A DNA stretch of 8,978 nucleotides from BM509 sp036396915 (GCA_036396915.1 DASWJX010000338.1:1-8978), one strand, 5' to 3'. Counted from the stretch's first letter, positions 1 to 6,808 are shown. The notes: generated by a model not told the origin, from the sequence alone. Translations and numbers: made by a program.

Positions 1-144
1 GCGGCCGGCAAACAGATAACCGGCCAGCCCGGAGAGCGCCACCAGCGCCGAAAGCCTGCCCCGGCTCAATTGCAGCAGCAGATTCAGCCGCTCCGGCAGC
101 GCGGCGGCCGGCAGCGCGACGCTATGGCGTGACGAAAAGCGCAT
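1..144 (-). CDS. ctaB: Probable heme O synthase (protoheme IX farnesyltransferase), N-terminal fragment
   Basis: Only the first 48 codons are present; the gene continues beyond the left edge. The start is the ATG at 144-142, which lies 10 bp after the stop of the subunit II gene, so it is the last visible member of the oxidase operon. The peptide has a short polar N-terminus, then a stretch around residues 23-47 (QLSRGRLSALVALSGLAGYL) that resembles the first, helix-starting segment of UbiA-family prenyltransferases of the CtaB/CyoE type. Those membrane enzymes add a farnesyl chain to heme b to make heme O, the precursor of heme A needed by caa3 oxidases. The catalytic Asp-rich motifs would lie outside the window, so the call rests on the short N-terminus and on the operon context. 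Another membrane assembly factor is the main alternative. Confidence 0.62.
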   Translation of the reverse strand, partial: MRFSSRHSVALPAAALPERLNLLLQLSRGRLSALVALSGLAGYLFAGR

Positions 145-154
145 CTGGTTGACC

Positions 155-1075
155 CTACTCGTCCGCTGGTTGCAGCAGATAGTCGACGATCGCTTCAATC
201 TCCTCTGCCGACAGATAGTCGGCCGCGGGCATGATCGGCGGATAGCCCTCGACGATATCGGCCTTCGGCTGCAGGAGGGAACGGCGGATGTAGTCGGCGT
301 CCGCCTCGACCTCTTCGATCTTACCGTCGCGGTCGAGCCGGGTGGTGCGGCCGGCCAGGCCCTTGAAGCTGGGGCCGACCAGGGGGCTGCCGTCCAGACT
401 GTGGCAGCCGGTGCAGCCCTGTTCCTTGAGGATCGTCAGCCCGTGTGGTTCAGCGGTGGGTTGCGGCGTTTCCGCCGGTTGCGCCCAGGCGGCATAGTCG
501 GCCTGGTCGAGCGCCTCGATGGTGGTGATCATGGCGGAATGGCCGAGCCCGCAGTATTCGGCGCAGAACACATCGTAGCTGCCCGCTTCGGTGGCGGTGA
601 ACCAGAGGTAGGTTTCCATCCCCGGCACCGCGTCCCGCTTGATGCGGAAGGCCGGCGCAAAGAAATTGTGCAGCACGTCGACCGAAATCAGATTCACCTT
701 GACCGGCCTGCCGACCGGAACATAGAGTTTGTTCTCCCGACGGCCGTCCGGGTACTCGAACTGCCACGACCACATGCGCGCCGTGGCCTTGACTTGCAGG
801 GCATTGTCCGGCACCTCGCGCAGCCCCACGTAGTTGACCCAGCCGTACCAGAACATGGTCAGCACGATCAGGGTCGGCAGCAGGGTCCAGAGCGTCTCCA
901 GCCAGAGGTTGCCGTGGACCTGCGAGGTCGGTTGCGGGTTTGTCGAGCGCCGGTAGCGGATGACGAAATAGATGGTCGCCACCGTGATCCCGAGCAGCAG
1001 GATCAGGGAAAATCCGAAGATATAGATCAGCACATTGTCAACGGCCTGGGCCGTCGGGTTGCTCAGCGGATTCAC
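155..1075 (-). CDS. coxB: Cytochrome c oxidase subunit II with fused cytochrome c domain (caa3 type)
   Basis: Subunit II takes electrons from the cytochrome pool and passes them through CuA to subunit I. Numbering from the longer TTG-initiated reading (308 aa): two transmembrane helices at about 15-43 and 60-82, then a periplasmic cupredoxin domain with CuA ligands His138, Cys173, Glu175, Cys177, His181 and Met184 (motif CAEYCGLGHSAM), then a C-terminal cytochrome c domain with CTGCH at 223-227 and a likely axial Met284 (PPIMP). The fused heme domain marks a caa3-type oxidase. I prefer the GTG at 1075 (306 aa): an AGGAG at 1088-1084 lies 8 nt upstream of it, but only 2 nt from the TTG at 1081. 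The gene follows subunit IV by 11 bp and precedes the ctaB-like gene by 10 bp. No lipobox is visible. Confidence 0.96.
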   Translation of the reverse strand: MNPLSNPTAQAVDNVLIYIFGFSLILLLGITVATIYFVIRYRRSTNPQPTSQVHGNLWLETLWTLLPTLIVLTMFWYGWVNYVGLREVPDNALQVKATARMWSWQFEYPDGRRENKLYVPVGRPVKVNLISVDVLHNFFAPAFRIKRDAVPGMETYLWFTATEAGSYDVFCAEYCGLGHSAMITTIEALDQADYAAWAQPAETPQPTAEPHGLTILKEQGCTGCHSLDGSPLVGPSFKGLAGRTTRLDRDGKIEEVEADADYIRRSLLQPKADIVEGYPPIMPAADYLSAEEIEAIVDYLLQPADE

Positions 1076-1083
1076 GTTCAACG

Positions 1084-1088
1084 CTCCT
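1084..1088 (-). promoter_or_regulatory. Ribosome binding site deciding the coxB start
   Basis: AGGAG reads on the minus strand from 1088 to 1084 and overlaps the stop codon of the subunit IV gene (1089-1087). Its spacing is 8 nt to the GTG at 1075 and only 2 nt to the TTG at 1081, so it favours the shorter coxB reading. The overlap with the upstream stop suggests translational coupling. Confidence 0.6.
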
Positions 1089-1371
1089 AGCGGTAAAGCA
1101 CATCGAAGAAGGTCAGGCCGATAAAGATCGCCAGGATCACCAGCATCACCAGCAGGCAGACCCTGAACAGTTTCGATTCCTGTTTCAGGTGCATGAAGAC
1201 GAAGATCACCAGGCTCGACTTGAGCGAGGCGATCGCCAGCGCCGCCCAGATGTTCAGGGCTCCCAGCTCGATGCGTGAGACAACGACGGTGATGGTCGTC
1301 AGGATCAGCAGGGCGAGCCAGGTCAGGATAAAGGTCCGGTAGGGGACCGGTTCATGTTGCTGTTCCGACAT
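1087..1371 (-). CDS. coxD: Cytochrome c oxidase subunit IV (bacterial COX4 type)
   Basis: A 94-aa membrane protein with three predicted helices at about residues 12-33, 41-62 and 70-90. The second helix ends in the KSSLVIFVFMHLK motif, characteristic of the small bacterial subunit IV (COX4_pro/CtaF type). In this family it is an accessory subunit thought to stabilise the subunit I/III core rather than carry cofactors; no heme or copper ligands are expected or seen. The ATG at 1371 is preceded by GAGGTG, which overlaps the TGA stop of the subunit III gene 8 bp upstream. A longer open frame continues upstream of this ATG, but it runs antisense-like through coxC in another frame and does not look like protein. 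Length and context fit the family well. Confidence 0.9.
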   Translation of the reverse strand: MSEQQHEPVPYRTFILTWLALLILTTITVVVSRIELGALNIWAALAIASLKSSLVIFVFMHLKQESKLFRVCLLVMLVILAIFIGLTFFDVLYR

Positions 1372-1379
1372 GGCGCACC

Positions 1380-1979
1380 TCACAGAATCAGATAGTAGAG
1401 CGGAAACAGGAAAATCCAGACCAGGTCGACCAGGTGCCAGTAGAGGGCGCTGTTTTCCAGCAGTCCGCAGCGCTCGGCGCTTACCCTGCCCCTGGCGGTC
1501 AGCACCGCCACCACGCCGATCAGGCTGGCGCCGATCAGCACGTGCAGACCGTGCAGACCGGCGGTGAAATAGTAAAGGTTGAAAAAGGTGGTGATCCCCG
1601 GCCCCATTGCCGCCAGCTGCGCCGAACCGGGATAGATGCCGTGGCCGATTTCGGCCGACCACTCGAAATATTTGTTGATCAGAAACAGCAGCGCCAGCCC
1701 GATGGTTGTCAGGCAAAGGACCAGCGACTGCTTGTTGCGCCCCATCCGGATGGCGCTCAGCGCCAGGGCGATGGTCAGGCTGCTGGTCAGCAGCACCAGG
1801 GTGTTGATGGTGCCGAAGTAGATGTTCAGCTTGTGGCTGGCCTCGCCGAACTGTTCCGGGAACTTGTAGAGCGACACGGCATAGAGAATAAACAGGCCGC
1901 TGAACAGGATCACCTCGGTGTAGAGGAACAGCCACATGCCGAAGCGGTCACCGGTGTCGTCACGATGTTCAATACTCAT
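1380..1979 (-). CDS. coxC: Cytochrome c oxidase subunit III
   Basis: A 199-aa polytopic membrane protein from the ATG at 1979. It shows five clear hydrophobic helices, starting with FGMWLFLYTEVILFSGLF, and ends with the family signature ALYWHLVDLVWIFLFPLYYL. The GLHGLHVLIG motif before the fourth helix is also typical of COX3. The five-helix form, without the two extra N-terminal helices of long COX3, is common in bacterial caa3 operons. Subunit III has no redox cofactor; in the family it supports proton uptake and stability of subunit I. The ATG overlaps the end of the subunit I gene by 11 bp, with AGGAG at 1993-1989 placed 9 nt upstream. An in-frame TTG at 1985 would sit only 3 nt from that AGGAG and is less likely. 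Confidence 0.95.
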   Translation of the reverse strand: MSIEHRDDTGDRFGMWLFLYTEVILFSGLFILYAVSLYKFPEQFGEASHKLNIYFGTINTLVLLTSSLTIALALSAIRMGRNKQSLVLCLTTIGLALLFLINKYFEWSAEIGHGIYPGSAQLAAMGPGITTFFNLYYFTAGLHGLHVLIGASLIGVVAVLTARGRVSAERCGLLENSALYWHLVDLVWIFLFPLYYLIL

Positions 1980-3594
1980 CGGCAACCACTCCTTTGAAGT
2001 CGTAGGGACCCTTGGTGACCACCGGGTCCTGTGCGCCGAAGTTTTCCATCGGCGGCGGCGAGGGCACCTGCCATTCGAGGGTGGTGGCTCCCCAGGGGTT
2101 GTTGCCGACCCGCCTGCCGCCCCTGATCCCCCGCCACAGGTTGACGAACATGACGATCAGACCGACGGCCAGAATCCACGAGCCGATCGTCGACACCCGG
2201 TTCAGCGTGTGGAACTCGGGAAGATAGTCATAGTAACGGCGCGGCATGCCCTGGATGCCCACCGCCTGCATCGACATGTAGGTGATATTGAAGCCGACAA
2301 AGAGCAGCGCCCAGGCGATCACCGCCGGTTTGTGGTCGTACATGCGGCCGGTGAATTTCGGCAGCCAGTAGTGCAGGGCGGCGAAAAAAGCGAAGCCGGT
2401 GCCGCCGAACATGGTGTAGTGGAAATGGCCGACCACGAAGGTGGTGTCGTGCAGATGGAGGTTGCTGGCCGCGGCCCCCAGGGCCAGTCCGCCCAGGCCG
2501 CCGATGGAGAACAGAAAGATGAAGGAGAGCGCGAAGAGCATCGGCGGCGCCAGCTGGATCGAACCCTTGTAGAGGGTCGAGACCCAGTTGAAGACCTTGA
2601 TCGCGCTGGGGATGGCGACCAGAAAGGTCAGCAGTGAAAAGATCATGATCGCCATGTCGCTCATGCCGCTGGCGTACATGTGATGGGCCCAGACCAGTGA
2701 ACCGGCGAAGGCGATGGCCAGGCTCGACAGGGCCATCGCCCAGTAGCCGAACAGCGGCTTGCGGGCAAAGGTCGGGATGACCTCGGAAATGACGCCCATC
2801 CCCGGCAGGATCATGATGTAGACCGCCGGGTGCGAATAGATCCAGAACAGGTGCTGGAACAGGATCGGGTCACCGCCGCGCGCGGCATCGAACAGACCGG
2901 CGCCGAACAGCCGTTCCAGCAGCACCAGCACCAGGGTGATGCCGAGCATCGGCGTCGCCAGCACCTGGATCCAGGCGGTGGCGTAGAGGGTCCAGACGAA
3001 CAGCGGCAGCCGTCCCCAGTGCATCCCCTCGGCGCGCAGCCGGTGGATGGTGGTGACGAAATTGATGCCGGTCAGGATCGAGGAGAAGCCGAGCATGAAG
3101 GCCGCCGTCACCGCCAGGTTGACGTTGGTGGTGGTCTGGGTGCTGAACGGCACGTAAAAGGTCCAGCCGGTATCGGGCGCGCCGCCGCCGGAGAAGATGG
3201 CGATCACCGCGAGGATCGCCCCGCTGATATAGAAATACCAGGAGAGCAGGTTGAGCTTCGGAAAACTGACATCCCGGGCGCCGATCATGATCGGCAGCAG
3301 CAGGTTGCCGAAGGCCGCCGGAATGCTCGGGATGATGAAGAGGAAGATCATGATCACCCCGTGCACCGTGAAGGTCGCATTGTAGGTCTGCGCCCCCATG
3401 ATGGTCGGTCCCGGCGCGATCAGTTCCAGGCGGATCGCCAGCCCCAGGCAGACGCCGACGATGAACATGCTGGTGATGCAGGCCAGGTACATGATGCCGA
3501 TCCGCTTGTGGTCGGTGGACAGCAGCCAGCCGAGGATGCCGGGGCGGGGGCTTTCGGCGAAAAAGCCGCCGTATCGGGGGGTCGCTTCGTTCAT
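1969..3594 (-). CDS. coxA: Cytochrome c oxidase subunit I, A2-class heme-copper oxidase
   Basis: The 541-aa catalytic subunit reduces O2 to water and pumps protons across the cytoplasmic membrane. It has about 12 helices. Visible ligands are His78 (low-spin heme, FTVHGVIM), His255 with the cross-linking Tyr259 (SHPAVY), His304-His305 (WAHHMY), His390 for the high-spin heme and His392 for the low-spin heme (VVGHFHYTMFGG). Where A1 enzymes have the proton-donor Glu of HPEVY, this protein has Ala, and the YS pair at 253-254 sits in front, as in A2-type enzymes such as the Thermus and Rhodothermus caa3 oxidases. The start ATG at 3594 overlaps the SCO stop as ATGA (4 bp), and the upstream AAGAAG-like site is weak, so coupling to SCO translation is likely. 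The C-terminal tail from about residue 500 is soluble. Confidence 0.97.
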   Translation of the reverse strand: MNEATPRYGGFFAESPRPGILGWLLSTDHKRIGIMYLACITSMFIVGVCLGLAIRLELIAPGPTIMGAQTYNATFTVHGVIMIFLFIIPSIPAAFGNLLLPIMIGARDVSFPKLNLLSWYFYISGAILAVIAIFSGGGAPDTGWTFYVPFSTQTTTNVNLAVTAAFMLGFSSILTGINFVTTIHRLRAEGMHWGRLPLFVWTLYATAWIQVLATPMLGITLVLVLLERLFGAGLFDAARGGDPILFQHLFWIYSHPAVYIMILPGMGVISEVIPTFARKPLFGYWAMALSSLAIAFAGSLVWAHHMYASGMSDMAIMIFSLLTFLVAIPSAIKVFNWVSTLYKGSIQLAPPMLFALSFIFLFSIGGLGGLALGAAASNLHLHDTTFVVGHFHYTMFGGTGFAFFAALHYWLPKFTGRMYDHKPAVIAWALLFVGFNITYMSMQAVGIQGMPRRYYDYLPEFHTLNRVSTIGSWILAVGLIVMFVNLWRGIRGGRRVGNNPWGATTLEWQVPSPPPMENFGAQDPVVTKGPYDFKGVVADEY

Positions 3595-4397
3595 GTTTTC
3601 TTCTTTCTACCGCTGAGGATCAGATAAACCAGAAAGCTGCCGAGGGTCAGCAGGATCACCGTGCCGCTGACCCGCAGCAGGTTAAAAACGTACCGGCGCC
3701 CGGCGGGATCGTAGCTGAAGCAGAACTGCAGGGCCTTGCGCAGCGGAATGCCGATGCGGTCTTCCGAGGCTTCCACCAGGGCCATGGTCAGGTCGAGCGG
3801 CATGAACCGGGTGCCGCTCAGGTAGCGGACGATCCGGCCGTCGGCGGTCACCACAAAGGCGACCACCGGGTGGAGAAAATCGTCCCCCTCTTTTTTGTAG
3901 TAATAGCCGGCGGCATCGGTGACTTTGCGGATATTCTCCTCCTCGCCGGTCAAAAACTGCCAGGCGTCGGGCGGAAATGTGCCCTGCATGGCGGAGAAGA
4001 AGGTCCGTTTGCTCTTGGCCGCCAGTTCCGGGGTTTCGTCACTGTCGATGCTGATGGCGACGACCCGGTAGGCTTCGCCCGCTTCCAGTTTGACATCGGG
4101 CAGCGCGGAGGCCAGCCCTCCCAGCAGAAAATTGCAGACATTGATGCAGCGATAATAGACCGGCACCACCAGGGTCGGCCGGTCGATCAGGTCGCCCAGC
4201 AGCACTGTCTGTCCGTCGGAGGTGACAAATGCCGCGTCGAGGGGCAGATGCGCCCCCAGTTTCTCGTCCAGCCAGTCGGCGGGAGGTTCCTCGTCGCCGG
4301 CGGAGGGGGAATGCGCCTCGCTGTCGACGAGAGCCGGATGGACAGCGAGCAGCAGCAAAAGCAACAGGGCGCGCGGCAGGAAGGCATGGATTTTCAT
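3591..4397 (-). CDS. sco: SCO1/SenC-type copper chaperone, membrane anchored
   Basis: A thioredoxin-fold copper-binding and thiol-redox protein of the SCO/SenC family, which helps build the CuA site of subunit II. From the ATG at 4397 it has 268 aa: a signal peptide (residues 1-24, a run of seven Leu), the Cys84-x3-Cys88 motif (YYRCINVCN), His176 in the DFLHPVVAF segment as the third copper ligand, and a C-terminal transmembrane helix at about 241-262 followed by a basic tail. The usual CPxxC Pro is replaced by Ile. The C-terminal anchor suggests a periplasmic domain tethered to the membrane. A GTG at 4445 opens the same frame, but it would add 16 residues in front of a clean signal peptide and has no better ribosome binding site. 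This is the first gene of the oxidase operon, overlapping coxA by 4 bp. Confidence 0.92.
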   Translation of the reverse strand: MKIHAFLPRALLLLLLLAVHPALVDSEAHSPSAGDEEPPADWLDEKLGAHLPLDAAFVTSDGQTVLLGDLIDRPTLVVPVYYRCINVCNFLLGGLASALPDVKLEAGEAYRVVAISIDSDETPELAAKSKRTFFSAMQGTFPPDAWQFLTGEEENIRKVTDAAGYYYKKEGDDFLHPVVAFVVTADGRIVRYLSGTRFMPLDLTMALVEASEDRIGIPLRKALQFCFSYDPAGRRYVFNLLRVSGTVILLTLGSFLVYLILSGRKKKT

Positions 4398-4475
4398 GAT
4401 GGCAGAGGGACTCCGGAAGTTTTCGCCGTAGCGCAACAACAGCACAGGGTTGTGAAGAAAGAGAGTTATTCAGCC

Positions 4476-4503
4476 AGTTTATCCTTCCGCGCGAATTTTT
4501 CAA
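4476..4503 (-). promoter_or_regulatory. Putative sigma70-like promoter for the sco-cox operon
   Basis: On the minus strand, TTGAAA (4503-4498) is followed after 16 bp by TAAACT (4481-4476). This matches 5 of 6 and 4 of 6 consensus bases. It would give a leader of roughly 70 nt before the sco ATG at 4397. It lies in the divergent intergenic region, which is AT-richer than the flanking genes. It is a consensus match only. Confidence 0.45.
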
Positions 4504-4525
4504 TCCTGACGGAACAGATAGGCGG

Positions 4526-4554
4526 TTGTCAAGCGAGCGGCTGAGGATTAACAT
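4526..4554 (+). promoter_or_regulatory. Putative sigma70-like promoter for the slyX-rhodanese-mauE-kamA operon
   Basis: TTGTCA (4526-4531) and TAACAT (4549-4554) are separated by exactly 17 bp. This gives 5 of 6 and 4 of 6 consensus matches and an expected leader of about 55-60 nt before the ATG at 4618. With the minus-strand element 22 bp away, the two promoters are back to back, so one regulator could act on both. No clear operator palindrome is visible between them. Confidence 0.45.
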
Positions 4555-4617
4555 GGCGGCAGGGCCGAAGGTCTCGGCCCGTCGCCACATTGCAAACGAT
4601 AAGTGCAGAGAGGAACC

Positions 4618-4809
4618 ATGGATAAATTGGAAAAACGCCTGAACGATCTGGAAATTCTTTACAGTCATCAGGCCCAGCTGGTTGAGGAGCTGAACGAGGT
4701 GGTTGCCGACTGCAGCCTGCGCATCGACCATCTGGTCAAGGAAAACCGGGCCATGCGCGAAATGATCGGATCGCTGGGGCCGGAGATGACCGAGTCGCCC
4801 GATGAATGA
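4618..4809 (+). CDS. slyX: SlyX-like small coiled-coil protein
   Basis: A 63-aa hydrophilic protein with heptad-like spacing of Leu/Ile/Val through residues 4-52 (LEKRLNDLEILYSHQAQLVE and onward), predicting one long coiled coil and an acidic tail. Length and pattern match the SlyX family (about 70 aa in enterobacteria), whose molecular function is unknown. The ATG at 4618 follows AGAGGA at 4609-4614. A GTG at 4603 is in frame but leaves no room for that site. It is the first gene of the plus-strand operon; its stop overlaps the rhodanese start by 8 bp. Short coiled coils look alike, so family membership is likely rather than certain. Confidence 0.75.
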   Translation: MDKLEKRLNDLEILYSHQAQLVEELNEVVADCSLRIDHLVKENRAMREMIGSLGPEMTESPDE

Positions 4810-5320
4810 TCGCTGTGCGCCCGGCGGCTCGGCTTGGCGGCGGTTGCTGCTGGAAGCCGTGGTGATCTGTGCCGTGGCAATGGCGGTCGGGCTCAGCATG
4901 AACTACCGGATGGTGATGAACGCCTTCACCGGCAAGTCCGTTGCGCCCGAGCCGCTCAGGACGACGACTGTTGAAGTGGCCGCGTTTCCCGATCCCGTTG
5001 AGCTGGAAGAGGTGCGGGAACTGCTCGCGGCCGGTGCGCTGCTGGTCGATGCCCGCCATGGCGACGAGTACCGCCAGGCCCATCTGCAGGGCGCGGTCTC
5101 GCTGCCGCTCGGCGAGCTGGAGTCGCTGCTGGAAGCTTTCCGCAAGGAGGTCGCCGCCGACCGGGTGCTGATCACCTATTGCACCGGTTTCGGCTGCCCC
5201 GATTCCTTCGACCTCGGCGTGCTGTTGCTGCAGGCCGGGTACCAGCAGGTGCGGGTCTTCGAGGGCGGCTTCCCCGAGTGGCGCGATGCCGGGCTGCCGG
5301 TGCAGGGGGAGGGGCTATGA
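4802..5320 (+). CDS. Membrane-anchored rhodanese-like sulfurtransferase
   Basis: A 172-aa protein with an N-terminal signal anchor (residues 13-33, LLLEAVVICAVAMAVGLSM) and one rhodanese domain from about 65 to 168. The domain shows LLVDARHGDEYRQAHLQGAVSLP (residues 80-102), the catalytic loop beginning at Cys127 (YCTGFGCPDS) and the closing GGFPEW motif at 155-160. Cys127 should carry the persulfide; a second Cys132 in the loop is unusual for simple rhodaneses and could form a disulfide with it. The loop is longer than the six-residue loop of classical rhodaneses. The predicted topology places the domain in the periplasm. The start overlaps slyX by 8 bp and has no strong ribosome binding site, and the stop overlaps the next gene as ATGA, so translation is probably coupled. 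The physiological sulfur donor and acceptor cannot be told from sequence. Confidence 0.87.
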   Translation: MNDRCAPGGSAWRRLLLEAVVICAVAMAVGLSMNYRMVMNAFTGKSVAPEPLRTTTVEVAAFPDPVELEEVRELLAAGALLVDARHGDEYRQAHLQGAVSLPLGELESLLEAFRKEVAADRVLITYCTGFGCPDSFDLGVLLLQAGYQQVRVFEGGFPEWRDAGLPVQGEGL

Positions 5321-5757
5321 TCAAAGCGCGCCTGCTCCTGTTTCACGGCAGCCGTCTGCTGCTGGGCGGAATCTTCCTGTATGCCGGTATGCTCAAGGCC
5401 GCGGATCCGGTCGCCTTTGCCGGGCAGGTGGCCAACTATCAACTGCTGCCCTACGCCTGGAACTATCTGACGGCGGCGCTGCTGCCCTATCTGGAAATCC
5501 TCTGCGGGCTGTTGCTGCTGCTCAACCGCTGGGTGCGGCCGGCGACGCTGGTGCTCGGGGTCCTCAATCTGGTCTTCATCGCGGCGCTCGCCTCACTGAT
5601 CGTCCGCGGTATCGACATCGACTGCGGCTGTTTCCGGCCCGACGCCGACAGCCACACCAGCCCCTTAAGTGCCCTGCTGCGCGATCTGGGGATCATGGTT
5701 CTGGTGCTGACGACCTGGTTTCTCGAACGCCGCAAGAACCGCGAGGAGCGGGCCTGA
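5317..5757 (+). CDS. MauE/DoxX-family four-helix membrane protein
   Basis: A 146-aa integral membrane protein with four predicted helices at about 12-28, 48-70, 75-97 and 121-137. The first helix carries the FLYAGMLKAADP motif and the third is followed by IDCGCF (Cys103, Cys105), both typical of MauE and DoxX-like proteins. MauE is needed for disulfide formation in methylamine dehydrogenase, and related proteins resemble the membrane part of VKOR-type thiol oxidoreductases. No methylamine genes are present here. Paired with a periplasmic rhodanese, a role in thiol or sulfur handling in the envelope is a reasonable inference. The ATG at 5317 overlaps the rhodanese stop by 4 bp, with a purine-rich GGGGGAGGGG just upstream. 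Confidence 0.84.
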   Translation: MIKARLLLFHGSRLLLGGIFLYAGMLKAADPVAFAGQVANYQLLPYAWNYLTAALLPYLEILCGLLLLLNRWVRPATLVLGVLNLVFIAALASLIVRGIDIDCGCFRPDADSHTSPLSALLRDLGIMVLVLTTWFLERRKNREERA

Positions 5758-6806
5758 TGGCGGCGGAAGACTGGCAGCAGTCGCTCAAACAGAGCATCAC
5801 CGAGCCGGCCCAGCTGGCCGAGCGGTTCCCGGTGAATGTCGCCGCGCTGACGGCGGTGACCGACCGCTATCCGATGCGCATCACCCCCTACTACCTGGGC
5901 TTGATCGAAGCGGTCGGCGATCCGATCTGGAAGCAGTGCGTGCCCGATCCCGCCGAGCTCGGCGGCGCGGGGCTGCTCGATCCGCTGGCCGAGGACAATC
6001 TTTCCCCGCTGCCGAGCGTGATTCACCGTTATCCCGACCGGGCGGTTTTCCTCGCCAGCGGCAGCTGCGCCAGCTATTGCCGGTTCTGCACCCGCAAGCG
6101 CAAGGTCGGCTGCAGCAGCATGAGCATCAGCTTTCGCGAGCAGCGCGCCGGCATCGACTACATCGCCGCCACACCGCAAATCCGCGACGTGATCCTCTCC
6201 GGCGGCGACCCCCTGCTGCTGCCCGATCCGGTGCTCGGCGACCTGCTGCAGCGGATTTTTGCCATCCCCCATGTCGAGACGATCCGCATCGGCAGCCGGA
6301 TCCCGGTCACCCTGCCGGAGCGGATCACCGATAAACTCTGTGCCCTGCTGAAACGCTTCAATCCGCTGTTTCTCAACACCCATTTCAACCATCCCCGCGA
6401 ACTGACGCCGCAGGCGGCCGCCGCCTGCGCGAAACTGGCCGATGCCGGGATCCCCCTCGGCAACCAGACCGTGCTGCTGCGCGGCGTCAACGACGATCCG
6501 GCGACCATCATCGAACTGTTCCGCGGCCTGCTGCGGCTGCGGGTCAAGCCCTACTACTTGCACCAGATGGACCTGACCCGCGGCACCGGCCATTTCCGCA
6601 CGCCGCTGAAAAAAGGGCTGGAGATCCTGCACGCCCTGCGCGGCCCGGTCTCCGGCATGGCCTCGCCGCATTACGTCATCGACCTGCCCGGCGGCAAGGG
6701 GAAGGTGCCGTTGCTGCCGGAATATGTCGAGAGTTTCGGCGAGACGCTGGTGATCCGCACGCCGGAGGGGGAACGGGTCGAGTATCCGGATGTGGGCTTC
6801 GGCTAG
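5757..6806 (+). CDS. KamA-family radical SAM protein (lysine 2,3-aminomutase-like)
   Basis: A 349-aa member of the lysine 2,3-aminomutase family: radical SAM enzymes that use an Fe4S4 cluster, S-adenosylmethionine and pyridoxal phosphate to move an amino group between carbons. The cluster motif is Cys104-x3-Cys108-x2-Cys111 (CASYCRFCTRKRKVG). Other family blocks are ILSGGDPLLL (146-155), NTHFNHPREL (207-216), GIPLGNQTVLLRGVND (231-246), KPYYLHQMDL (264-273) and PGGKGK (311-316), where Lys316 aligns with the PLP lysine of clostridial KamA. It lacks the long C-terminal extension of clostridial enzymes. CTRKRK is closer to KamA than to the elongation-factor-P enzyme EpmB (CRYCFRR). The substrate is therefore open: free lysine or a protein lysine. 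The start shares one base with the preceding stop (TGATG), with AGGAG at 5744-5748, 8 nt upstream. Its last 106 bp recur downstream at 8781-8886. Confidence 0.9.
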   Translation: MAAEDWQQSLKQSITEPAQLAERFPVNVAALTAVTDRYPMRITPYYLGLIEAVGDPIWKQCVPDPAELGGAGLLDPLAEDNLSPLPSVIHRYPDRAVFLASGSCASYCRFCTRKRKVGCSSMSISFREQRAGIDYIAATPQIRDVILSGGDPLLLPDPVLGDLLQRIFAIPHVETIRIGSRIPVTLPERITDKLCALLKRFNPLFLNTHFNHPRELTPQAAAACAKLADAGIPLGNQTVLLRGVNDDPATIIELFRGLLRLRVKPYYLHQMDLTRGTGHFRTPLKKGLEILHALRGPVSGMASPHYVIDLPGGKGKVPLLPEYVESFGETLVIRTPEGERVEYPDVGFG

Positions 6807-6808
6807 GA
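6703..6808 (+). repeat. Proximal copy of a 106-bp direct repeat (3' end of kamA-like gene)
   Basis: This stretch, covering the last 35 codons (from the PLP-lysine codon) plus 2 bp past the stop, recurs in direct orientation at 8781-8886 with 6 mismatches and no gaps (offset 2078 bp). Similarity ends sharply after the shared GA that follows the stop; at the left end the first few bases are ambiguous. The repeats bracket the accessory segment with the nucleotidyltransferase/winged-helix genes. Confidence 0.93.

Noticed and set aside
149..1090. Long plus-strand open frame of 313 codons opposite coxB
   Set aside because: It mirrors the well-supported coxB on the other strand, is rich in Arg/Gly/Asp as expected of GC-rich antisense frames, and shows no domain.
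2830..3627. Plus-strand open frame of 265 codons opposite coxA
   Set aside because: It is an antisense shadow of the conserved subunit I sequence, with a highly charged repetitive composition.
5487..6671. Long minus-strand open frame of 394 codons opposite the KamA-family gene
   Set aside because: It is antisense to clear radical SAM motifs and has a low-complexity Gln/Gly/Asp composition without recognisable domains.
5757..6806. Assigning the radical SAM gene as epmB
   Set aside because: The cluster motif region CRFCTRKRK resembles KamA more than EpmB, and no epmA or efp gene is in view.
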